Shown one piece after another: positions 7,441 through 15,233 of a stretch of DNA of 31,499 nt. Below the pieces are notes generated by a model. It did not search any database, was not told where the DNA came from, and saw nothing but the letters and a program-made list of their open reading frames with translations. Source of the stretch: a virus; the IMG/VR virus record IMGVR_UViG_3300046747_000291, positions 1 through 31,499 of that record. One strand, given 5' to 3'. The position numbers were made by a program, and so were the translations under genes. Each line of letters opens with the position of its first letter. Within the stretch, counting starts at the first letter, position 1.

Positions 7441-7659
7441 ATGGCAGGCAAGGTGAAAGAGCCGGGAATGGACGAGGGGCAGGCGCAGAAGGATCGCGCA
7501 GGCTTCCGCACCACCGTCGAGAACCTGACCGGTGGCACCGTGATGGACGCCGGAGACGGCGGCAGTGCCGAGGTCGGCAACCAGTACGACACCGATCCGC
7601 TCGGCGAAGAGCGGGACGACAATCTGACCTACGGGTCCGGTTCGTCGCCGAAGAAGTAG
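7441..7659 (+). CDS. Hypothetical acidic 72-residue protein
   Basis: The start is ATG 7441, two bases after the previous stop, with gaggag (7430-7435) as ribosome site. The protein is small, hydrophilic and probably disordered, with clusters of Asp, Glu and Gly ('DAGDGGSAEVG') and a lysine end. No domain is recognised. The tight spacing to both neighbours supports it as a real gene. Confidence 0.45.
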   Translation: MAGKVKEPGMDEGQAQKDRAGFRTTVENLTGGTVMDAGDGGSAEVGNQYDTDPLGEERDDNLTYGSGSSPKK

Positions 7660-7670
7660 GGGAGGGGACG

Positions 7671-8039
7671 ATGAAGAGGCTTCTACTTCTGTTCACGATT
7701 GCGTTCGCTATCGGTGCGGGCGCGGCATACGCGGAGGAGAGCTGCGCGAACGTGGCAACGACCACGGGCGGCACCTCGGTGCTCGCAGCGTCGGCCAACA
7801 AGGGTAACGCCATCATGTGCCAGAATCTCGGTGGCACGAATGCGGCGACCTGTTCGGTCGGCGGCACGCCGGTCGCGGCGCAGCACGGCACGCTCCTCGC
7901 GGTCTCCGGCGGCAACATGACCATGCAGAACGCGCCGGTGACGCAACAGAACGGCAGCGGGCAGTCTCGGGTACCCTCCGGGGCGGTTACCTGCATCACG
8001 GGCTCCAGCACCACATACGTCTGCTGCTCTAGCTGGTAA
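7671..8039 (+). CDS. Signal-peptide protein, six-cysteine small beta domain
   Basis: This 122-residue protein starts at ATG 7671 behind a ggggaggg ribosome site. Residues 1-21 form a classic Sec signal peptide: MKR, a hydrophobic core of about 14 residues, then AYA before the likely cleavage site. The mature part has six cysteines, two of them adjacent near the end. It has the pattern of small phage beta-sandwich proteins ('VLAASANKGNAIMCQNLGG', roughly residues 43-61). The product of 10963-11340 has the same plan. An even cysteine number behind a signal peptide suggests disulfides formed outside the cytoplasm. Whether it ends up in the virion, the periplasm or the medium cannot be told. Confidence 0.6.
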   Translation: MKRLLLLFTIAFAIGAGAAYAEESCANVATTTGGTSVLAASANKGNAIMCQNLGGTNAATCSVGGTPVAAQHGTLLAVSGGNMTMQNAPVTQQNGSGQSRVPSGAVTCITGSSTTYVCCSSW

Positions 8040-8048
8040 GGAGCGCCA

Positions 8049-8330
8049 ATGCGGCGATTCCTGATCCTCCTGGCGTTACTCAGCGCCGGGGTGGCTTTTG
8101 CCCAAGTCATCAATGACGGGAGCGGGGCAAGCGCGATCCGCAAGTACAAACCGCCGACGATCGTCATAGACGAGACGCTCGGCGGAGACGCGGTCGGCCA
8201 GCGAGGCGTCTTCGTACCGACTGCCAATCCGACGTTCACGCCGACGGCTACCGCGACTCCTACTGCAACCGCGACGCCGACGGCAACCGCGACGCCGACG
8301 TCTACTCCAACGGCAACGCCGACTCCCTGA
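8049..8330 (+). CDS. Signal-peptide protein ending in a Thr-Pro repeat tail
   Basis: This 93-residue protein starts at ATG 8049, with aagga (8038-8042) as ribosome site. Residues 1-18 are a Sec signal peptide ending AFA. A short hydrophilic part follows, then from about residue 55 a tail of TPTATATP-type units to the stop. The same kind of Thr-Pro segment appears twice in the 22511-25669 product. Such runs are normally extracellular spacers between domains. Here nothing follows the spacer, so the gene may be a truncated or minimal version of a larger exported protein. The stop overlaps the next start (TGATG). Confidence 0.55.
   Translation: MRRFLILLALLSAGVAFAQVINDGSGASAIRKYKPPTIVIDETLGGDAVGQRGVFVPTANPTFTPTATATPTATATPTATATPTSTPTATPTP
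8239..8325 (+). repeat. Thr-Pro coding repeat
   Basis: An exact 18-nt unit (gcaaccgcgacgccgacg) occurs at 8265-8282 and 8283-8300, with degenerate copies around it. It encodes TPTATA-type repeats in frame. Confidence 0.8.
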
Positions 8331-8527
8331 TGCCCTCGACGAGCGAGAAGCAACGTCGCTTCATGGGGGCTGACCTAGCCCGTGCCCGTAGCGGTGAGAA
8401 GACCGAGACGGGCATGAGCGCCTCTCAGTTGGCCGACTTCGCACGGAAGCCCGTCAAGAAGACACGAGCTCGCGGGAACCCGATGCGCTACGTCGGCTCC
8501 ATGTGTCACCAGGCGCACCACGAATGA
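8330..8527 (+). CDS. Small basic protein resembling DUF3008-type phage proteins, with C-terminal RYVG motif
   Basis: This 65-residue protein has an ATG at 8330 that overlaps the previous stop. It begins 'MPSTSEKQRRFMGADLARA' and continues to MS-x-x-QL-x-DFAR. This pattern is familiar from short phage and bacterial proteins grouped near DUF3008 (MP-x-x-S-x-KQ ... MS-x-x-QL-x-DFA). The C-terminal part contains 'GNPMRYVGSM', echoed in the next two gene products. It is basic and helical, with no membrane segment. The role is unknown; nucleic-acid or virion association is possible. Confidence 0.5.
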   Translation: MPSTSEKQRRFMGADLARARSGEKTETGMSASQLADFARKPVKKTRARGNPMRYVGSMCHQAHHE

Positions 8528-8730
8528 TGGACGACAGCGATACGATCTCTCGCTCCGATCGCCTTCGGAAGCTCGCCAAAGACGAGACGAAGCTCGGACA
8601 GGGGAACGCCGTTGAGCGAGCACGGAAGAAGTTCCAGCTCGAGCAGCAAGCGACCGACGACGAGGCCGTCTCGAGCGGCGCGCAGGGTAACCCCATGCGG
8701 TATCTTGGTACGATGAGGCACATCAAATGA
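8524..8730 (+). CDS. Hypothetical small protein with C-terminal GNPMRYLG motif
   Basis: The start is ATG 8524, a four-base ATGA overlap with the previous stop; 68 residues. The body is a charged helix (Arg, Lys, Glu, Asp), followed by 'GNPMRYLGTM' near the end, matching 'GNPMRYVGSM' in the preceding product. It has no cysteine and no membrane segment. The overlap chain 8330-8524-8727 implies coupled translation and probably a joint role. Confidence 0.5.
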   Translation: MMDDSDTISRSDRLRKLAKDETKLGQGNAVERARKKFQLEQQATDDEAVSSGAQGNPMRYLGTMRHIK

Positions 8731-8873
8731 AGAAGCTCGCGGTCAAGCTCACGGACACCGAGAACAAGACTCGCAAGCCCGGCATGCACGGCGGCTCCAA
8801 GAGCCCGGGGCAGATCAAGAAGGGCCCGAAGCCCTCCCAGATCCGCTACGTGGGGGACGCTCCCCTTCTGTAA
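8727..8873 (+). CDS. Hypothetical 48-residue basic protein with RYVG motif
   Basis: The start is ATG 8727, again overlapping the previous stop by four bases (ATGA), and the stop TAA is at 8871. It is very basic and Gly/Lys/Pro-rich ('MKKLAVKL' at the start, then GGSKSPGQIKKGPKP) and ends 'QIRYVGDAPLL'. The RYVG near the C-terminus matches the two upstream products. The gene is short, but the overlap and shared motif support it. Confidence 0.5.
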   Translation: MKKLAVKLTDTENKTRKPGMHGGSKSPGQIKKGPKPSQIRYVGDAPLL

Positions 8874-8882
8874 GGGCCATGC

Positions 8883-9506
8883 GTGGCAACCTACGCAGAC
8901 CTCGTCAACCGTGTCTTGTTCCTCCTGAACAGGCAGGGCGACCCGCTCATCACGCAGGCCGCGACTGACCTCTCGAAGGACCGCTGCTACTACTACGCCA
9001 ACTCCTTCTTCTTCGCTTCCGAGAAGACTGATACCTCGCTCATTCTGAACCCCGGGCAGCAGTCCTATCCGCTGCCCGCAGGCGTTCTCGACGTACTCGT
9101 TGCTCGCTACAACCTGAACGGGACGTGGATCCCCATGGAGAGGACCGACTACCGGAACCTCCTCTACATGGACGTGAACCAGCCGCCGACGACGAGCACG
9201 CCCTTCTACTGGGCGATCTTCGGGCGGATGTTCCGGATGTTCCCGGCCCCGAATCAGGTCTCCACGGTGGAGCTGACCGCAGAGACGCAGCCGCTCCCGC
9301 CGCGGCTCCCCGACGACTCCAACTTCTGGACGAACGAGGCCTTCTCGCTGATCGTTGCGGCGACGTGCGAGGACATCTGCAGGACGTTCCTGAACGACAT
9401 CCCGCGGGCCGAGGCGCACGCGACGGTACGGGACCGGGAATACAAGAACATGAACGGTCAGACGATCCGTCTGATCGGCCCGATCCAGGTCCGGGGCCAC
9501 CTCTGA
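8883..9506 (+). CDS. Head-to-tail adaptor, P22 gp4-like (probable)
   Basis: This 207-residue protein starts at GTG 8883, with a weak aaggg upstream. It is mostly helical with a beta segment: the N-terminal 'YADLVNRVLFLLNRQGDP' helix, an 'SYPLPAGVLDVL' strand region (about 60-71) and a C-terminal helical bundle. This is the profile of the podovirus adaptor that docks below the portal ring (P22 gp4 is somewhat shorter). The next gene resembles the gp10-type hub, which supports the assignment. The stop overlaps the following ATG by one base. Confidence 0.65.
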   Translation: MATYADLVNRVLFLLNRQGDPLITQAATDLSKDRCYYYANSFFFASEKTDTSLILNPGQQSYPLPAGVLDVLVARYNLNGTWIPMERTDYRNLLYMDVNQPPTTSTPFYWAIFGRMFRMFPAPNQVSTVELTAETQPLPPRLPDDSNFWTNEAFSLIVAATCEDICRTFLNDIPRAEAHATVRDREYKNMNGQTIRLIGPIQVRGHL

Positions 9507-10963
9507 TGGCGTTCAAGCGCCGGCCGCTCATCGATTTCGCCCCAGACCGAGACCCCCTGCAGGACGGAGTACTGACCGACTGCGACGGCTTCTTTCCGTC
9601 TCCAGCCGGCTTCCAGACGCTTCCCGGCCTACAGGTCTTCTCGCCTCCGCTCCCGAAGACGTGCCTCGGACTCTTCGTTGCGAAGATCTCCGCGGGCACC
9701 GTGATCGTCGCCGGCACGACCGACGACCTCTACATTCTCACGAACGGGAACTGGGCGGCGCAGGGGCTCACCGTCACGCCCTTCAGCGGGAAGTGGCGCT
9801 TCGACACGTACGGAAACGACATCATCGCGGTGAACGGGATCGACCCGCCGTTCGTCAGCCACAACGGCGCGGCGTTCGGCGTCCTCGGCGGCTCGCCCCC
9901 GATCTCCGACCTCGTACAGGCATCCGACTTCTCTATCTTTTTGGATACAGCGAATTCCTTCACCTGGTGGAGCTCGCTGGCCGACGACATCTGGGCGCTC
10001 CCCGGGATCCCGACCGAGACGGTATCCGCTCCGATCTCTGCGTCGCCCGGGAACCTGACGGCCATGATCGCGCAGCGCTCGACCATGACCTTCTTCAAGC
10101 GGAACTCCATGTACGTCGCCTACTTCACGCAGCCCCCCTTCTTCTGGGACATCCGGAAGATCTCGAAGCAGGTGGGTGTGGCGTCGGCCGAGGCAGTCGT
10201 ACAGGCCGGAGACCAGCTCTACTTCCCGGGCCCCGACGACTTCTACCAGTATGACGGGAACAGCCTGACCCGCATCCCGAATGATCTCCGGCTCTGGTTC
10301 CTCGCGGACCTGAACGTCAGCTACGACTTCCTGACGGCGGGGCGGTTCGATCCAGTTCGGAACCTCATCTTCTGGCACTACTCGTCGATCCGCGCGAACC
10401 CGCTCGGGACGATCGACAGTTGGGTCTGCTACTCGATCAAGACCGGGCGCTGGGCGCGCGGCGGGCTCATCATCGAGGCCGTCTGCCAGTCTCCCGTACC
10501 GGCGAATCTCGGGCTCACCTACGACGAATTCGGGACGATGATGGGCTTCTACAACCTGATCCCCGACATCCCGTACAACTGGCCCTTCTTCGGGACGACG
10601 GGGCAAGACCTCGCCGCGGTGGTGCTTCCGGACCACCGGATCTGGGTCTACGGGTCCATGCCTCCGGACGATAGCCCGGGGCCGTACATCACGCCGGGGG
10701 ACTTCGGGGACCGCCGTAACATGTACCAGTGCCGCCGGATAAGGCCTGGATTCACCGTGAATCCGCTACAATCGCAGTGTGAGGTTCTGGCGCAGTATCT
10801 TCAGGGAACGACCCCGACGCTCGTCCAGACGGCGCCCATGTCGTTCGATGGAAATTTCAACATTAACGTGACAAACCGACTACAGAGGCATCGTATGCGG
10901 GTCTTCGCCCTGGCGGAGATTGCAGACTACGAGGTCGAGTACGACTTGGCGGGTGAGGTGTGA
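9506..10963 (+). CDS. Tail hub / packaged-DNA stabilisation protein, P22 gp10-like (probable)
   Basis: The start is ATG 9506, overlapping the adaptor stop (TGATG); 485 residues, close to the 472 of P22 gp10. It begins 'MAFKRRPLIDFAPDRDPLQ' and is beta-rich with propeller-like strands. The central block around 'STMTFFKRNSMYVAYF' and 'QLYFPGPDDFYQYDG' is typical of podovirus hub proteins that close the portal channel and carry the fibres. An open frame upstream of 9506 lies inside the adaptor gene and is not used. The call rests on motif memory, length and order. Confidence 0.7.
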   Translation: MAFKRRPLIDFAPDRDPLQDGVLTDCDGFFPSPAGFQTLPGLQVFSPPLPKTCLGLFVAKISAGTVIVAGTTDDLYILTNGNWAAQGLTVTPFSGKWRFDTYGNDIIAVNGIDPPFVSHNGAAFGVLGGSPPISDLVQASDFSIFLDTANSFTWWSSLADDIWALPGIPTETVSAPISASPGNLTAMIAQRSTMTFFKRNSMYVAYFTQPPFFWDIRKISKQVGVASAEAVVQAGDQLYFPGPDDFYQYDGNSLTRIPNDLRLWFLADLNVSYDFLTAGRFDPVRNLIFWHYSSIRANPLGTIDSWVCYSIKTGRWARGGLIIEAVCQSPVPANLGLTYDEFGTMMGFYNLIPDIPYNWPFFGTTGQDLAAVVLPDHRIWVYGSMPPDDSPGPYITPGDFGDRRNMYQCRRIRPGFTVNPLQSQCEVLAQYLQGTTPTLVQTAPMSFDGNFNINVTNRLQRHRMRVFALAEIADYEVEYDLAGEV

Positions 10964-11340
10964 TGATGTTGAGGAGAGTCCTACCGTTCATGCTGCTTCC
11001 AGCCGTTGCCTGGGCATTCACTTTCAATAGCCTAGGGACGACCAAGGCGCCGCTCTCGATCACGTCTGCGGCCAAGGTGCTCGCGGGGAACCAGTTCCGC
11101 CGCTCCTGGTGCATCCTGCCGGAGGGGGTAGACATCCGGTGCAACGTCGGCGGCATCGACGACTCGGCTCCGGTCGTGACGCCGACCTCGGCGCGAGGGT
11201 TCCTGGTGAAGTCGAATTCGCTCGTCTGTGCGGACACCGGGTCGAACTCGAATACGCCGTCGTCGGTCGATCCGCAGATGCGCCTCGACTGCGCGAGTAC
11301 GGCTGGAGCGGTATCGGTCGACACGTCGGAATCGCCGTGA
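10963..11340 (+). CDS. Signal-peptide protein, four-cysteine small beta domain
   Basis: The start is ATG 10963, sharing one base with the hub stop; a GTG at 10960 and an ATG at 10966 are also in frame. Residues 1-18 form a signal peptide with Arg-Arg, a hydrophobic core and AWA before the likely cleavage site. The mature part has four cysteines and a 'VLAGNQFRRSWCILPEG' block comparable to 'VLAASANKGNAIMCQNLGG' in the 7671 product, so the two are probably paralogues. The role is unknown. It sits between hub and fibre-like genes, so a virion-attached role after export is conceivable. Confidence 0.55.
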   Translation: MMLRRVLPFMLLPAVAWAFTFNSLGTTKAPLSITSAAKVLAGNQFRRSWCILPEGVDIRCNVGGIDDSAPVVTPTSARGFLVKSNSLVCADTGSNSNTPSSVDPQMRLDCASTAGAVSVDTSESP

Positions 11341-11346
11341 TCGGCG

Positions 11347-11781
11347 ATGAACAAGCCGATCCGGCGGCCGTCGTCGCCGCAGTTGACGCAGCCGTCGCAG
11401 CAGCAGAAATCCTTCCAGGACCTCCGGAGCGAGGTCGTCAGCATCTCGAAGGACATCCGGTCGGTCCTTCAGTACACGGATCAGCTTTTCACCGAGATAA
11501 TTGCCCTCATCAATTCATCCACACAGGGGGTTGGGGAAGACATTGCCTCTGCGGCCACGATCTCTCCCGTCTGGCCGATTCACCGGGTAACCGGGACGGC
11601 GGCGATCGATACGATCAACCCCCCCGCGGGCTTCTCGGGTCCGCTCTGGCTCATCCCGACGGATCTCTGGACGACGGTGACGGGCGGCAATATCGCGCTT
11701 GGAACGACAGCAGTCGTCAACCGAGTGCTCATCCTCGTCTACGAGAACATCAACTCCGAACTCTGGTACCCTTCGTACTGA
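11347..11781 (+). CDS. Small tail-associated protein, helical N-terminus and beta C-terminus
   Basis: This 144-residue protein starts at ATG 11347 without a clear ribosome site. Residues 1-60 are Gln/Ser-rich and helical (a coiled-coil candidate). Residues 80-144 are beta-rich with 'NPPAGFSGPLWLIPTDLW' and 'GNIALGTTAVVNRVLILVY', a block I associate with small phage fibre or adaptor proteins. It has no cysteine and no signal peptide. It may be a fibre attachment or tail-needle-type protein; the P22 needle is also helical, but the likeness is not strong enough to name it. Confidence 0.5.
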   Translation: MNKPIRRPSSPQLTQPSQQQKSFQDLRSEVVSISKDIRSVLQYTDQLFTEIIALINSSTQGVGEDIASAATISPVWPIHRVTGTAAIDTINPPAGFSGPLWLIPTDLWTTVTGGNIALGTTAVVNRVLILVYENINSELWYPSY

Positions 11782-11791
11782 GGCCCCGCTA

Positions 11792-12712
11792 ATGCCTGAC
11801 GACATGACGACGGTCTCTTCGTCGACTTCGACGCAGCTACCCGATTGGGTGCTGCCGTACGCGCAGCACTATCTTGGTGCCTACTCGGGCCTCGTCTTCA
11901 ATCCGGACGGCTCCGTCCGGTCGATGCCGGATAGCCTGAATCAGCAGGTAGCGCCCTTCACCCAGGACCAGCGTACGGCCATGGGGTCCATGGAGGGGAC
12001 GACTCCGTGGGCGCAGGGACTTGCGGGTACGGGGTCGGCTGGGCTCGCGGCGACTCTCGGTGGAGCGTACCTCGACCCGGCGACGAATCCGTATCTCAGG
12101 GCAACCTACCAGGCCGCGGCCGATCCGGTCACGCAGAACTACCAGTTCGCAACCGCCCCATCGACGATGGCCGCGGCGCAGCGCGCGGGGCAGATGGGCG
12201 GCACGGCCTACGACGAGAGCCGCATGCTCGACCAGTACGGGCTCGGGCGGCAACTGAACGACCTCGCCACGAACATCTACGGCGGAAACTACCAGCAGGA
12301 GCGCTCGAGGCAGTCGGCCGCGCAGCAGTTCCTGCCGGGAACGATCGGAGCGATGTACCAGCCGGCCGAGACGCTTCTCGGAGTGGGTGCGTACCAGCAG
12401 AACCAGACGCAGCGGGAATACGATACGCAGTTCCAGAATGCGCTTCGAGCGCAGGAGTTTCCCTTCGCGCTCCTGTCGGGCTTCGGGAGCTCGCTCGGGC
12501 AGGCAGCCGGCGGCAGCGGGTCGTCTACCTCGACGTCGACTTTCCCGAATTCGTTCCTGCCGGGCGCGCAGGGCATGTCGCCGAGCGGGATGCCGACGAA
12601 CTCGCCGAACAACTACCTGCCGTACGCGCTCGCGGGCGTGAGCGCTCTGCCCGGCCTCGCCAATCTGGGGACGCAACTGACGAGCTACTTCGGCGGCGGC
12701 GGGGGCCAGTGA
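11792..12712 (+). CDS. Probable ejection (internal virion) protein 1
   Basis: The start is ATG 11792 with gagg nearby; the frame is open upstream but overlaps the preceding gene. It has 306 residues and no cysteine. The middle is Gln/Ala/Tyr-rich helical sequence ('NPYLRATYQAAADPVTQNY', then an AAAQRAGQMGG region). The C-terminus is Gly/Ser/Pro-rich and mildly hydrophobic. This matches the small ejection proteins that podoviruses place before their transglycosylase ejection protein. It probably helps to form the transient conduit through the host envelope. It is the first of five consecutive cysteine-free genes. Confidence 0.55.
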   Translation: MPDDMTTVSSSTSTQLPDWVLPYAQHYLGAYSGLVFNPDGSVRSMPDSLNQQVAPFTQDQRTAMGSMEGTTPWAQGLAGTGSAGLAATLGGAYLDPATNPYLRATYQAAADPVTQNYQFATAPSTMAAAQRAGQMGGTAYDESRMLDQYGLGRQLNDLATNIYGGNYQQERSRQSAAQQFLPGTIGAMYQPAETLLGVGAYQQNQTQREYDTQFQNALRAQEFPFALLSGFGSSLGQAAGGSGSSTSTSTFPNSFLPGAQGMSPSGMPTNSPNNYLPYALAGVSALPGLANLGTQLTSYFGGGGGQ

Positions 12713-12715
12713 CGG

Positions 12716-13579
12716 ATGGCGGGAGAGTTCAGTCTCGCGGGCGGTGCGCTCGGCCTCGCCGGGGCATACGACCCGCGGTTCGGACTTGCGGGCACGGGGC
12801 TCAGCCTCCTCGATCCGGAAGCCGATGCGAAGCGCCGGGCCATGGCGGCCGCGGCGGGGCTCTCGCAGGGCGCGCAGTTCTCAGGGAATCCGACGCTCGC
12901 CGGCATCGGCGGCGACGTCGGCTTCGGGCTCGGTCTCGCGGGGGCTGGCTACAACATCTACAACACGCTGAACAACCCGAATCTCGATACGGCCCACAAG
13001 GGGGCCGGCATCGGCGAGGGTATCGGCGAGGGAATTGCCTCCTACGTTACGCCTTGGGGGGCGCTTCCGGCTATCTCCACCGCGCTCGGTGGGCAGCTTC
13101 AGAAGTCGGGGAGCCCAGAGGTCAGGGGCACCGGGCGGTTCCTTTCGACATTGGGGCGCCCTGTCGACGTGACGAAGAACCCATTCACCGCCCACGGACT
13201 CAAGAACTTCGGCGAGACGTTGGCGCTCGGCGGGCCGATCGGCATGGCACTCTCGAATGCGATCGGCTTCAACCCGTTCGAGTCCAAGCCGACGACCGGC
13301 ACTCTCTACCGGGACGAGCTCGGGCAGATCTTCGGGAAGCTCGGCGTCAAGGGCGCGAACATGGGGCTCTACAACGCGCCGACCGCTGGCTATCAGTCCT
13401 ACGATCCGAAGGCGCTCGCAGCCTCGCAGTCACTCGCTCAGTTCTTGACCCCGTACGCGCACGACGCTCGGAAGAACATGCCCGCCTACACGCTCCAGAC
13501 GCAGAATCTGCTGCTCAACAACTACGGGAACGATCTCCCGTCGCTCGCGGAGAAGATCCGAGCGCACTTCAACAAGTGA
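12716..13579 (+). CDS. Probable ejection (internal virion) protein 2, Gly/Ala-rich
   Basis: This 287-residue protein starts at ATG 12716, three bases after the previous stop. The first 130 residues are rich in Gly, Ala and Leu with several short hydrophobic segments (around 5-17, 65-80 and 95-125), as in membrane-interacting ejection proteins. The C-terminal part is more polar, with a final amphipathic helix. It has no cysteine. Gene order between two other ejection candidates supports the role. No enzymatic motif is seen. Confidence 0.5.
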   Translation: MAGEFSLAGGALGLAGAYDPRFGLAGTGLSLLDPEADAKRRAMAAAAGLSQGAQFSGNPTLAGIGGDVGFGLGLAGAGYNIYNTLNNPNLDTAHKGAGIGEGIGEGIASYVTPWGALPAISTALGGQLQKSGSPEVRGTGRFLSTLGRPVDVTKNPFTAHGLKNFGETLALGGPIGMALSNAIGFNPFESKPTTGTLYRDELGQIFGKLGVKGANMGLYNAPTAGYQSYDPKALAASQSLAQFLTPYAHDARKNMPAYTLQTQNLLLNNYGNDLPSLAEKIRAHFNK

Positions 13580-13583
13580 TCCT

Positions 13584-14213
13584 ATGGCTATAACGCTCAG
13601 CAGCGCAGACCTGGACCCGCTCATTCGAGCGGGAATCGTCAGCAAGACCTACGGGCTTTCCGACGCGGGCGGCTTCTCGCTCGGCGGTGGCTACGGGCTC
13701 GATCCGCTGTCGCTCGACACGGGCTATAGCTCGACCCCCGACTTCACGGTGGCGCAGCCGTCCTATCCGGGGGACTTCTCGGTGTCGGGTGGCTACGGGC
13801 TCGACCCACTGAGCCTCTCCGGAGTGGGGAGTAGCCTCAACTTCCCGGCCTCATCGGGGACCACGCAGCAGTCGGGCCAGCCGCCACTCTCCGGTTGGCA
13901 GAAGTTCCTGGCTGGGCTCAACGACTTCAGCAAGGGTATCGCTCCGGGACTGGCCGCCATCGGCGGAGTCGCGACGAAGCAGCAAGATCAGGCTTTCCAA
14001 GCGCAACAAGAGGCGCGGAAGGAAGCCTTCCTGGCAGAGCAAAACAGGATCTCCGAGAGGGCCGCGATGGCTCGCGCCATGGCGAGTCGGCAAGCCCCTG
14101 AATTTCACAGCAATGCGGGCGAGGCGAAGCCGCTCAATTTCTCCGCCGGAGCGCCCGGGACGACCATCGATCCGCTCGCCTCCTACGCTGAGCTTATCCG
14201 GAGCCTACGCTGA
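13584..14213 (+). CDS. Probable ejection-block protein 3 with duplicated GGYGLDPLSL segment
   Basis: This 209-residue protein starts at ATG 13584, with no obvious ribosome site; coupling to the gene that ends 4 bp upstream is likely. 'GGYGLDPLSL' occurs at residues 35-44 and 69-78 in a Gly/Ser-rich N-terminal region. Residues 110-130 are hydrophobic, and 133-170 form an Ala/Gln/Glu/Arg helix. There is no cysteine. It is probably an internal virion protein by position. The stop overlaps the next ATG by one base. Confidence 0.45.
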   Translation: MAITLSSADLDPLIRAGIVSKTYGLSDAGGFSLGGGYGLDPLSLDTGYSSTPDFTVAQPSYPGDFSVSGGYGLDPLSLSGVGSSLNFPASSGTTQQSGQPPLSGWQKFLAGLNDFSKGIAPGLAAIGGVATKQQDQAFQAQQEARKEAFLAEQNRISERAAMARAMASRQAPEFHSNAGEAKPLNFSAGAPGTTIDPLASYAELIRSLR

Positions 14214-15232
14214 TGCCTGATCCGTCGCTCGCGACTCTCGGCGGCCAGCCGCCGCAGCCGTCTCTCGGGCAGCAACTCGCCGATGCCTTCAACATCATCG
14301 CCCCGACGATCACCGGGGCGCAGGGCGATACGGTCAAAGGGAACTACGGTGCGCTCATGGGGCTCGGTGCCGGAGCCGCGGCCGTGCAGAGCGAGCAGGA
14401 CCGGCAACTGAAGCTCCAGAAGGAGCAGCAGCAACTCCAGATCCAGCAGCAGGAGCAGGCGTACAAGACGTCGCTCGGCGCGCAGGCGCAGGCCGCCGCA
14501 GACCATCTGCAGGCCGAGACGCAGAAGATCAACACCGACTTCGCGCGGGGCGAAGAATACCGGAAGACCCTCTCGCCGGAAGATCAGTTCCTCTACGACA
14601 ACGACAAGCAGGGACTCGCCAAGAAGAAGTTGAACGCAGCGGCGCAGCCGTTCAACGCGAAGATGGCGAAGACGCTCTATCCGGACGTGGCCGACGATGT
14701 GCTCGAGAACATGAGTCCGGAGACGCTCACGAAGCTGATCGAGATCGGCGCGAGGAGCCCGGGCAGCAAGCCGATCCACCACGTCTTCTACGACAAGGAC
14801 GGCAAGGGGTTCGTGGGCGTCGTGGACCCGGAGGCGGAGCCGGGCAAACAGGTGGTGACGATTCCGATCCCCGGTGCGGTCGGGAGAAGCGCCCCCAAGA
14901 CGAACGACCTGAAGGCCGTGCCGCCTAGCACGATGGTGTCCTTGGAGAACACCTGGCGCATGGCGAACGGCAAGATCGTCGCGAAGCTCACCCCGAAGGA
15001 CGAGCAGGATCTCCACGACTACATCGTGAAGACGGTCAAGGAATCGAAGGCTACCGCGAAAGAGGCGGCCGGCGGTGATGCCGCGACCGAGGCCAAGCAG
15101 GAACTACCGCCGATTGACTCGTCGAGAATCCGCGTCGCCCTCGATGCGGGGCACTCGAAGGAGGAGATCGCCGGGAAGCTCGCCGCTCGGGGCTACACGA
15201 AGCAGCAGATAGACGCCGTGATCGGCAAGTAG
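14213..15232 (+). CDS. Probable ejection protein 4, coiled-coil
   Basis: The start is ATG 14213 (TGATG overlap); 339 residues, no cysteine. A hydrophobic Gly/Ala segment (about 45-60) precedes a long Gln/Glu-rich coiled coil (about 60-110). A mixed domain follows (about 125-270). The last 45 residues form a small helical unit ('HSKEEIAGKLAARGYTKQQI') like a UBA-type three-helix fold. The pattern suits an internal core protein partnering with the following transglycosylase protein. The start of the next gene is two bases after this stop. Confidence 0.5.
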   Translation: MPDPSLATLGGQPPQPSLGQQLADAFNIIAPTITGAQGDTVKGNYGALMGLGAGAAAVQSEQDRQLKLQKEQQQLQIQQQEQAYKTSLGAQAQAAADHLQAETQKINTDFARGEEYRKTLSPEDQFLYDNDKQGLAKKKLNAAAQPFNAKMAKTLYPDVADDVLENMSPETLTKLIEIGARSPGSKPIHHVFYDKDGKGFVGVVDPEAEPGKQVVTIPIPGAVGRSAPKTNDLKAVPPSTMVSLENTWRMANGKIVAKLTPKDEQDLHDYIVKTVKESKATAKEAAGGDAATEAKQELPPIDSSRIRVALDAGHSKEEIAGKLAARGYTKQQIDAVIGK

Positions 15233-15233
15233 C

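Noticed and set aside
9125-9505. Upstream extension of the tail hub gene
   Set aside because: It lies inside the adaptor gene, is Arg/Asp/Pro-rich, and the hub N-terminus fits ATG 9506.
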